From positions 1 through 34,773 of the forward strand of contig JAPLTE010000075.1 in the NCBI GenBank assembly GCA_026398235.1: 34,773 nt of DNA, written 5' to 3'. The stretch's first letter is position 1; the number at the start of each line of letters is the position of its first letter. The DNA comes from Verrucomicrobiota bacterium (GTDB lineage: Bacteria > Verrucomicrobiota > Verrucomicrobiia > Chthoniobacterales > Chthoniobacteraceae). The notes under the pieces are model-generated. The model was not told where the DNA came from. It ran no database searches and saw only the letters and a program-made list of their open reading frames with translations. Both the position numbers and the translations under genes were made by a program. Positions 18,172 to 24,131 of this stretch are shown piece by piece.

Positions 18172-18933
18172 ATGTTCCAAAAAACCTTTATTGCCGCTCT
18201 CGCGCTTGCCTCTGCGGCTTTGGTGAGCACAGCTTCTGCGAATCTAATCGTCGCCATCGACAACACCGGAGCCAACGATCCGGTGAACATCAATAATCCG
18301 CGCGCCTGGAACTTCGGCGTGACTCAAGCGGGAGCAGATTATCTCGTCGCCAACGGCATCACCTTTGATTCCGCCTTGTTCGATGCCAAGCTCCATAAAG
18401 ACACCACGGCTCCGCTCGTGTTTTCGATCTACTCCGGGCTCGGCGGCAACGTGAACGGGAACCAACTATTGGCAAGCGTTAGCGCGCCTGCCAGCGAATT
18501 CAACCAGCAATACCTCGGTGGCCAAGGCAAACTCTTCTTGTTCGATCCCCAAACTTTTACCGAGGGCTACTACTCGGTGACGCTGACCAGCACCGCCCCG
18601 GACAAAGCGACGCAGGACTATTTCCTCAAGCAAGGCAAAATGGTGCTGGAGAACGCCGATGGCACAGCTTGGGGTTCCTCCTACTGGTTGCAAGACAGCG
18701 GCACAGGGAACGCTGGAGCCACCTTTAACGGCACTCCAATCAGCGGCGGCGGGGATGGCACCGGCATTATACACCATGCAGGGGATGGCAGCGGCGGCGG
18801 CGGAGCCTTCGGCGGTGGAGGCGGAATTGCACTCGCCCCCGAACCCAGTTCGATGTTGGGGATGGCCGCCTTTGCAGGAATTTCACTCGGAGGAGCGCTT
18901 GTGCGCCGCATCCGCAAGCAATGGGCCGCCTAA
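18172..18933 (+). CDS. PEP-CTERM sorting domain protein, paralogue 1
   Basis: The 253-residue exported protein has a signal peptide cleaved probably after residue 23 (ASA). A beta-rich mature domain begins NLIVAIDNTGANDPVN, with PLVFSIYSGLGG and a YYSVTLTSTAPDKAT block. A Gly-rich linker leads to the C-terminal sorting signal: APEPSS at about 222, a hydrophobic helix and the basic end RRIRKQ. Such tails are recognised and cut by exosortase, delivering the protein to the surface or extracellular matrix; no exosortase is in this window. The start at 18172 begins the signal peptide. About 1.1 kb downstream is a close paralogue. The function of the mature domain is unknown. Confidence 0.9.
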   Translation: MFQKTFIAALALASAALVSTASANLIVAIDNTGANDPVNINNPRAWNFGVTQAGADYLVANGITFDSALFDAKLHKDTTAPLVFSIYSGLGGNVNGNQLLASVSAPASEFNQQYLGGQGKLFLFDPQTFTEGYYSVTLTSTAPDKATQDYFLKQGKMVLENADGTAWGSSYWLQDSGTGNAGATFNGTPISGGGDGTGIIHHAGDGSGGGGAFGGGGGIALAPEPSSMLGMAAFAGISLGGALVRRIRKQWAA

Positions 18934-18957
18934 AGGCCCCCGTCAGCAAAAGCAGCC

Positions 18958-18990
18958 GAGAGCACGCTCGCAGGACTTGAACCTGCGAGC
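18958..18990 (-). pseudogene. Truncated tRNA-Arg 3' half (T arm and acceptor strand)
   Basis: Bases 18958-18990 match the T arm and 3' flank of the intact tRNA-Arg at 20035-20108, in the same orientation, including the CAGGACTTGAACCTG core. The D and anticodon arms are missing. Changes outside the original stem lengthen the T-arm hairpin to 9 bp (GCTCGCAGG/CCTGCGAGC, 18966-18990), so it may now serve as a terminator for the PEP-CTERM gene ending at 18933. Confidence 0.75.
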
Positions 18991-19193
18991 GGCTTCATTT
19001 TCGGTCCAGACGCCTCGATTTTGACTTGGCCAGGTTCAGGGAATCGCCAAGGCCATCGACTGCTCCCTAAATCGCGCCCGAAAGTCGCGATTCACCTCTA
19101 TCGGAAAACGCTCCCGAGAGCTTCCTCGCTGAGCAAAAAAACCGTCATCCATCCACGAAAAGGCACCTTTCCCTGCCTGATTTACCCCAAACC
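18991..19193. other. Gene-free spacer between PEP-CTERM paralogues
   Basis: Between the tRNA remnant and the second promoter there is no open frame with coding character and no strong hairpin. I see nothing supportable here. Confidence 0.4.
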
Positions 19194-19256
19194 TACGTAT
19201 AATTGAGTAGGTTAAATAAAAATATTGTTGACGCGGTTCGCCGTTTTGCGTATTTT
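19194..19256 (+). promoter_or_regulatory. Promoter of the second PEP-CTERM gene, with upstream TACGTA palindrome
   Basis: TTGACG at 19228-19233, a 17-base spacer and TATTTT at 19251-19256. TACGTA is at 19194-19199, exactly 34 bases before the -35 as in the first copy. Bases between the two elements are poorly conserved, whereas the TTGCGTATT around the -10 is kept. Confidence 0.65.
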
Positions 19257-19289
19257 CCTCCCATCAACCAGCAAAAAGAAAGAAATCGT

Positions 19290-19991
19290 ATGTTCAAAAA
19301 AACCTTTTTCGCCGCTCTAGCCGTCGCCTCATTGGCTTTGGTCAGCACAGCTTCTGCGAATCTGATCGTCGCCATCGACAACACCGGAGCCAACGATCCG
19401 GTGAACATCGATAATCCGCGCGCCTGGAACTTCGGAGTGACTCAAGCCGGTGCCGATTATTTCACCACCAACGGGATTTCCTTCGACTCCGCGATGTTCG
19501 ACGCGAAGCTCCATAACGACACCACCGCACCTCTCGTTTTCTCGATCTACTCCGGGCTCGGCGGTGACGTGAACGGCAACACGCTGCTGAGGCAGGTTAC
19601 GGTGGGAGCCGACCAATTCAACCAACAATACCTGGGCGGCCAAGGCAGAATTTTCACCTACACCCCGGGCCTTGTTTTCGACGCAGGCTACTACTCGGTG
19701 ACGCTGACCAGCACCGCGCCCGACAAAGCCACGGAAGATTACTTCCTCAAGCAAGGAAAACTCACGCTGGAAGATGCGGATGGGACTGCACTGGATTCTT
19801 CCTACTGGTTGCAAGACCAAGGCACCGGCCACGCTGGTTCCACCTTCAACGGCAGCGGCGACATTGGTGGTGGCGGAGGCACAATGGCGCTGGCTCCCGA
19901 GCCCAGCTCGATGTTGGGCATGGCCGCCTTTGCGGGAGTTTCCTTCGGAGGAGCGCTCATGCGCCGCATCCGCAAGCAAGTCGCCGCCTAA
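19290..19991 (+). CDS. PEP-CTERM sorting domain protein, paralogue 2
   Basis: The 233-residue protein is a tandem paralogue of the preceding gene. The signal peptide (cleavage after ASA near 23) and NLIVAIDNTGANDPVN start are nearly identical. The middle diverges (QVTVGADQFNQQYLGG, FTYTPGLVFDAGYYS) and the Gly-rich linker is about 20 residues shorter. The C-terminus has the exosortase signal APEPSS, a hydrophobic helix and RRIRKQ. The start at 19290 begins the signal peptide and is preceded by a weak AAAGAAAG. Both copies are intact with preserved promoters, which argues that both are expressed. Function is unknown beyond surface sorting. Confidence 0.9.
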   Translation: MFKKTFFAALAVASLALVSTASANLIVAIDNTGANDPVNIDNPRAWNFGVTQAGADYFTTNGISFDSAMFDAKLHNDTTAPLVFSIYSGLGGDVNGNTLLRQVTVGADQFNQQYLGGQGRIFTYTPGLVFDAGYYSVTLTSTAPDKATEDYFLKQGKLTLEDADGTALDSSYWLQDQGTGHAGSTFNGSGDIGGGGGTMALAPEPSSMLGMAAFAGVSFGGALMRRIRKQVAA

Positions 19992-20034
19992 AGCGCAGCG
20001 CAGCACAGCCGCAGCAGCCAAGAGCGAAAGAGAG

Positions 20035-20108
20035 CACGCCCGGCAGGACTTGAACCTGCGACCCACGGATTAGAAATCCGTTGCTCTATCCAGCTGAGCT
20101 ACGGGCGC
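20035..20108 (-). tRNA. tRNA-Arg, anticodon TCT
   Basis: On the minus strand the sequence begins GCGCCCGTAGCTCAGC and folds into a complete cloverleaf. The acceptor GCGCCCG pairs with CGGGCGT (one G-U), the D arm has GCTC/GAGC, the anticodon stem ACGGA/TCCGT encloses loop TTTCTAA, and the T arm holds TTCAAGT. The anticodon TCT reads AGA (Arg). CCA is not encoded. It lies convergent to the upstream PEP-CTERM gene, and partial copies occur at 18958-18990 and 22800-22831. Confidence 0.96.
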
Positions 20109-20132
20109 GTTGGAAAAAATTTTGGAAAGGAT

Positions 20133-20154
20133 GAGCCCGTCCCCGGACGGGCTC
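20133..20154. terminator. Near-perfect palindrome, possible bidirectional terminator
   Basis: GAGCCCGTCC at 20133-20142 pairs with GGACGGGCTC at 20145-20154. The stem is strong, but neither side has a clear T run. It could end transcription from the PEP-CTERM gene side, or insulate the tRNA. Confidence 0.45.
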
Positions 20155-20634
20155 AATTACTTTGCCAGCCCCTTCGCCCACAGCAAGCACGATTTGAGGG
20201 GAGCAAACAGGAGACGGTTCTTCGGGAACTCGGAAAGATTTTTTATCAGGAAATCAGGAAACCAAGAAACCAGGAAATGAAATGCCGGACGGGTGGCCGG
20301 GGGGCGTCAGCTCTGGCGAACCACGGACTGTGCCGATCAATGGTTGCGGGTGTTGGAATGGGCGGAACGGATGCCAACTCCGGGTCGGGCTCTGCTGGTG
20401 GAACGTCCGTTTTGACAGCCATGCCGAAATCTAAGCAGAGGCAAAGGCAATACCCGGAATAGCTAGGTGATAGCCGCGGCGAGGATCGGAAGTGGTGGAG
20501 GAATAGGGCTTGGGCCTAGCTATACCTCGAGTTCGTTCACGGATCCATCAAACAGAAATATAGTGACGGTTTATCTTGAAAACGCTCAGCCGCCAAGTCA
20601 CTATGTTACTCCTAAGTCTTTAGAAGACCGGATT
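20155..20634. repeat. Gap with an 8-bp-unit array (ATCAGGAA type) before the RelA/SpoT-domain gene
   Basis: Four contiguous 8-bp units lie at 20245-20276: ATCAGGAA twice, then ACCAAGAA and ACCAGGAA. They are the reverse complement of the TTCCTGAT units near 9000. The rest of the gap has no credible gene. A GTG-initiated extension of the next gene (from 20467) is open but has unusual composition and no ribosome-binding site. Confidence 0.7.
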
Positions 20635-21690
20635 ATGGCTTTTGCGAAAATTCAATATTCAAAACAAAAAGTGAACCGAGCTGGTGAAATCATAGCAAAC
20701 CAGTCGATGTTTTCACCGCAGGAGCATGCGTGGGCAAATGAAGTACTTGCAAACTGGCGGGCGTGCCATGGTTATCCGATTAACACTTTTCAAGCAACTT
20801 TGCGTGATAGACTTAAATCTGCCGGCCTCCAGGCTATTGTAGCGCAACGCCTCAAACGAACACCGTCCATCATTTTGAAGTTGCAACGTTTCGAAGGAAT
20901 GAAGCTAGCACGAATGCAAGATATAGGCGGCCTAAGGGCGGTGCTTAAAAATGTTGCCGCTGTCAGAATAATCGAATCAACCTATCGCAACAAGCCTTTA
21001 AAACACATACTCCGTGATTCAGATGATTATATTACTTCCCCCAAGGAAGATGGTTACCGTGGGATTCATTTGATTTATCATTACAAAAACGAAAGAGTTC
21101 CTGATTACGATGGATTATCTTTGGAATTACAGATCAGAACCCTACTACAGCATGCTTGGGCCACTGCCGTCGAAACCATGGGAACATTTCTCGGCCAAGC
21201 CCTGAAATCAGGCCGAGGAGATTATGAATGGCGTAGTTTTTTCGCAAAAGCAGGCGCGGCTCTCGCTGTTGTGGAAAAGACGGCATCCGTGCCTGGCTTT
21301 GAAAAAAAGTCTAAGGATGAAGTCTTTGCAGAGGTAGCAGATGCAGAACAGGAACTTCGAGTATTGGAGAAGTTGCGAGGGTTTGCTATTGCAGCAGACA
21401 AAATTACAACATTCCGAGGCCAAGGAGCTTATCATTTGGTTGTATTAGATTCCAGAGAGCGCACGGTTTCAATTCGACCGTTTCCCAAGTCCCGCTTGGA
21501 ACAAGCCAACTTAGAATACAGTGAAATTGAGGAACGCACCAAATCTGGAGAACTCATAGAGGCTGTTTTGGTTTCGGCCGGACCAGTGGACGCCTTGAGA
21601 AAGGCTTATCCAAACTACTTTTTGGACACACAAGGGTTTGTGGCAGAAATTGAGCGTGTTATTAAAATTGCCCGAAAGAGCAACGGATAG
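20635..21690 (+). CDS. RelA/SpoT synthetase-domain protein (small alarmone synthetase-like)
   Basis: The 351-residue protein carries a (p)ppGpp-synthetase-type nucleotidyl domain: RMQDIGGLRAVL, the substrate-loop region DDYITSPKEDGYRGIHLIYHY and LELQIRTLLQHAWATAVE. There is no HD hydrolase or TGS/ACT domain, so it is a single-function synthetase-like enzyme. It could make alarmones or, like some toxic relatives, pyrophosphorylate tRNA; sequence alone does not decide. A C-terminal domain ends with ALRKAYPNYFLDTQGF. I choose ATG 20635 because MAFAKIQYSKQKVNRAG resembles the usual start of this family; an open extension reaches GTG 20467. The gene is clearly AT-richer than its neighbours and stands alone beside a tRNA, suggesting transfer. 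Confidence 0.87.
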   Translation: MAFAKIQYSKQKVNRAGEIIANQSMFSPQEHAWANEVLANWRACHGYPINTFQATLRDRLKSAGLQAIVAQRLKRTPSIILKLQRFEGMKLARMQDIGGLRAVLKNVAAVRIIESTYRNKPLKHILRDSDDYITSPKEDGYRGIHLIYHYKNERVPDYDGLSLELQIRTLLQHAWATAVETMGTFLGQALKSGRGDYEWRSFFAKAGAALAVVEKTASVPGFEKKSKDEVFAEVADAEQELRVLEKLRGFAIAADKITTFRGQGAYHLVVLDSRERTVSIRPFPKSRLEQANLEYSEIEERTKSGELIEAVLVSAGPVDALRKAYPNYFLDTQGFVAEIERVIKIARKSNG

Positions 21691-21714
21691 GTGATCCGTT
21701 TTCGGTCAAAAAAG

Positions 21715-21820
21715 TAACCCGGTTTGTATTTTGGCTATCTGAAAAAAGGGTGGAGCAACGCCGCCGAATCCATTGCCTATTGGCTCCGAAAAATAGCAAC
21801 CCGGTTTAGTAACCCGGTTG
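21715..21820 (+). repeat. Three short direct repeats of AACCCGGTT
   Basis: TAACCCGGTTT at 21715-21725, CAACCCGGTTT at 21797-21807 and TAACCCGGTTG at 21810-21820 share the core AACCCGGTT in the same orientation. The gap between the RelA/SpoT gene and the convergent PEP-CTERM gene holds no credible coding region. Confidence 0.7.
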
Positions 21821-21881
21821 CAAAATTTGGGCTGATTCGTGATTACTCAGGAGGACAACCGATTTGCTGCAAACGCCCGTT

Positions 21882-22625
21882 TTATGCGGTTTGCGGAGCG
21901 GTGACGGCCCGGGAGGATTTGAACACAAAGCGTTGGCGCAACGTGCTGAACGCCATCGGGATGCTCAGCGCAAGGAGCGCCCAAATACTGCCCGGCTCGG
22001 GAGCCAGGGCCAGGTTCCCTGTTCTGCCGAAAGCCACATCATCGAACTCGAAAGCCACGGCGCCAGAGCTTGCGACCACTTTCGTAAATGCCGTGGGCGA
22101 CGTGACGTTCACATAGGTGGTGCCGTTCAATCCCTGGTTGCCCATGCTGACCGACTCGGCAAAGTTCGAACCCGTAACCGTGCCGAGGTTATTATTTGCC
22201 GCGTCATAAAATGTCAGAGAGTTGTAGGAATCCACCGAACCCCAAAGGAGTCCAAAATAGTTCTGCGGAGTTGCAAAGTTGAATGTCGCAGAACCCCCGC
22301 CATTGAGAGCCAAGTAACGGGTGGCATCGGGGCCATTGTTCGGCGTTTCCCCAAAAAAAGCCGCAGTCGCGCCGGAGTAGTAAGGGGGCGCCCCGCTATT
22401 GAGGAAGGCGTTATTAGCAGAAAGGGTGACATAGGAGGGCAGACCTGCATTAAAATTCACCAGCGTAGCGCCGCTTAGTGTGGGGATGCCGCCGATCTGA
22501 CTGGTCACAATCAGGGTGGCGCGCGCAGAGGAACTGAAGCTGCAAACACCCAAAAAAGCAGCGCCGATCCCAGCAAGGAGATGCAGCGATGCGTATTTGC
22601 GCGTAGTAAAAGCGGATGTTTTCAT
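21882..22625 (-). CDS. PEP-CTERM sorting domain protein, unrelated mature domain
   Basis: The 247-residue exported protein has an N-terminal signal with a long n-region, likely cleaved after SARA near residue 36. A beta-rich, Asn/Gly-rich mature domain follows (GGGSATFNFATPQNYFGLLWGS, then VAFEFDDVAFG). The C-terminal exosortase signal APEPGS precedes a hydrophobic helix and the basic LRQRF. The mature region resembles cyanobacterial and verrucomicrobial exosortase-dependent surface proteins in general style and is not similar to the two tandem paralogues. On the minus strand TTGACA (22684-22689) lies upstream, and TACGTA (22653-22658) also occurs here, closer to the start codon. The ATG at 22625 begins the signal peptide. 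Confidence 0.87.
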   Translation of the reverse strand: MKTSAFTTRKYASLHLLAGIGAAFLGVCSFSSSARATLIVTSQIGGIPTLSGATLVNFNAGLPSYVTLSANNAFLNSGAPPYYSGATAAFFGETPNNGPDATRYLALNGGGSATFNFATPQNYFGLLWGSVDSYNSLTFYDAANNNLGTVTGSNFAESVSMGNQGLNGTTYVNVTSPTAFTKVVASSGAVAFEFDDVAFGRTGNLALAPEPGSIWALLALSIPMAFSTLRQRFVFKSSRAVTAPQTA

Positions 22626-22799
22626 GATTTTGGCTCTTTTTTTAATATTTTCTACGTATAAAAAAGTATATTTTCACGCGGTTTGTCAAGGGTTTATCAG
22701 AAAATATGCGCAACCACGCCCGTTCCGAATGCCGAAAAGCAAAAAGGCTGACGGTAAAAGTGCAAAATTCCGGGTCGTAATCATGGTTTGTTCGAGGGA

Positions 22800-22831
22800 T
22801 TGCTCTATCCAGGCGAGCCTCCTGCGGGCGC
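22800..22831 (-). pseudogene. tRNA-Arg-like 5' fragment (acceptor strand and D arm)
   Basis: Read on the minus strand, the fragment begins with the exact acceptor strand GCGCCCG of the tRNA-Arg at 20108. After a few extra bases it has a D arm (GCTCGCCTGGATAGAGCAA) matching the intact gene in 17 of 19 positions. The anticodon and T arms are missing. It lies in the same orientation as the intact tRNA, 2.7 kb away. Confidence 0.5.
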
Positions 22832-22899
22832 ACATACTTCACCTACGCAGCGTTTTTTTCGCTTGCGTTCACCTTTTTTTGCTCTTTTATAGCCCTATT

Positions 22900-23229
22900 A
22901 TGTCATCACCTACTATTACTGCCTACCTCAAGACTCAATGCGGATGGAGCCGCGGCGTCCGCGCCGCTCTCGATAAATACAGGCTGCTTTATACCGAAAA
23001 AGATGTGGTCCAATCCCCGGAGTTCCGCGTGGAGATGGAGCAAATCAGCGGCCAATCGCTCACCCCCTGCGTGCTGGTGAACGGCGTGCTGCTCGCGGAT
23101 GTGAGCGGCGCGGAACTGGAAGCGTATCTGCTCCAGGAGAAACTCGTGCAGCCGACCGACCGCGCCGCCGCGGTGCCGCTCCACGGTTGTTGCTCGGATA
23201 TCGAGCACGCCGCCAAGGGACTCGCTTAA
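22900..23229 (+). CDS. Glutaredoxin-like protein with CGWS active site
   Basis: The 109-residue thioredoxin-fold protein begins ITAYLKTQCGWSRGVRAAL. The active site is Cys14-Gly-Trp-Ser17, a monothiol form instead of the dithiol C-x-x-C. The later block SLTPCVLVNGVLLADVSGAEL contains the glutathione-binding TPCV region, where TVP is the usual form, and a C-terminal GCCSD cysteine pair. Monothiol glutaredoxins often handle iron-sulfur clusters or reduce glutathione-protein mixed disulfides; which applies is not shown. I use ATG 22900 because the fold begins there; the frame is open further upstream across the tRNA-like fragment, which is not credible coding. The DUF4202 gene follows after 45 bases. 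Confidence 0.85.
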   Translation: MSSPTITAYLKTQCGWSRGVRAALDKYRLLYTEKDVVQSPEFRVEMEQISGQSLTPCVLVNGVLLADVSGAELEAYLLQEKLVQPTDRAAAVPLHGCCSDIEHAAKGLA

Positions 23230-23274
23230 GGCGCCCTTTTCCGTGGAATTTGGCCAACCCCCTTTCCCGAACCG

Positions 23275-23895
23275 ATGACGCACCTTACGCATCCCGGCTC
23301 TCTCTCGGATCCCGCCCGGTTTGAGGCGGCGATCCTCCGGTTCGACGCGGAGAATGCCGCTGATCCCAACTCCGATCTGGAGGACGGAATTCCCCAGCCC
23401 CGGGAGCTGCTTTACGCGCGGCGTTTGACGGAATGGGTGGTGCGCCTGCGGCCCGACGCTTCCGAAAAGCTGCGCCTCGCCGCCCGCTGCCAACATATCT
23501 GCCGCTGGGCCATTCCGCGCAGCGACTACCCGATGGATCGTCCGGGTTATTTGAAATGGCGCGCGGATTTGAAAAAATTCCATGCGCAAAAAGCGGGCGA
23601 GATCCTGCGCGAAACGGGCTACGACGAGGCGCTGGTGGAAGAAGTGCAGGCGCTCAATTTGAAAAAGCATTTTCCGCGCGATGCAGACAGCCGCGTGCTC
23701 GAAGATGCGCTCTGCCTGATGTTCCTGGAGTTCCAATGCGCGGAACTTGCCACCCGCACCGACGAAGAGAAGATGGTCAACGCATTGCGCAAATCGTGGA
23801 ACAAGATGAGCGAGCAAGGGCGTGCCGAGGCGTTGAAGCTCCCGCTTGCGCCTCCTTTGCCGGAGCTTGTCCAGCGCGCCATCGCCGGAGCATAA
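23275..23895 (+). CDS. DUF4202 family protein
   Basis: The 206-residue, probably cytoplasmic and mainly helical protein shows the features I associate with DUF4202. These are FEAAILRFDAENAADPN near the start, then ELLYARRLTEWV, AARCQHICRWAIPRSDYP, GYLKWRADLKKFHA and the C-terminal RVLEDALCLMFLEFQ. Conserved His, Cys and Asp residues in the second block would suit metal binding, but no activity is established. Length is typical. It probably shares a transcript with the glutaredoxin gene. Confidence 0.85.
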   Translation: MTHLTHPGSLSDPARFEAAILRFDAENAADPNSDLEDGIPQPRELLYARRLTEWVVRLRPDASEKLRLAARCQHICRWAIPRSDYPMDRPGYLKWRADLKKFHAQKAGEILRETGYDEALVEEVQALNLKKHFPRDADSRVLEDALCLMFLEFQCAELATRTDEEKMVNALRKSWNKMSEQGRAEALKLPLAPPLPELVQRAIAGA

Positions 23896-24131
23896 TCAAA
23901 AAAGTCCCCCACGGGGAACACGAAGAGGACGAAGAAAAATGGAAGGAAAGAGAATAGGTGGATCGACCGCTCCGCGGGCGATTCCCCAAGCAGATAGCGC
24001 GGCGAGCTGATTTTTGCGGGAGAGTTGCTGCGGGCGCCCTCGCAATCGCGCTCGGAGCGCGCGATCCACCCTTGAAGCTTGCACCGGAGCCGCTTCTCGT
24101 TGAGAATGTTGGGTTCAAGTCTGTTTAACCT
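23896..24131. repeat. Intergenic repeat bounded by inverted GGTGGATCG
   Basis: GGTGGATCG at 23957-23965 and CGATCCACC at 24062-24070 are perfect inverted ends around a GC-rich segment. From memory, the segment's minus-strand translation (RAPSAIARAPAATLPQ) appears in many spurious verrucomicrobial proteins, suggesting a dispersed repeat. No gene is seen. Confidence 0.6.

Noticed and set aside
17616-18293. 225-codon minus-strand open frame downstream of gyrA
   Set aside because: It overlaps hairpins and the antisense of the PEP-CTERM signal peptide and shows no protein-like composition.
20277-20462. 61-codon open frame upstream of the RelA/SpoT-domain gene
   Set aside because: Gly/Ser-rich without motifs, no ribosome-binding site, and it begins within the end of the 8-bp array.
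22516-22899. N-terminal extension of the glutaredoxin gene
   Set aside because: The open frame crosses the promoter of the divergent PEP-CTERM gene and the tRNA-like fragment; the glutaredoxin fold starts at 22900.
20035-22900. Prophage or integrative element at tRNA-Arg
   Set aside because: No integrase, phage structural gene or conjugation gene is present; only an island-like composition and a tRNA fragment support it, so I report it as a weak island candidate instead.
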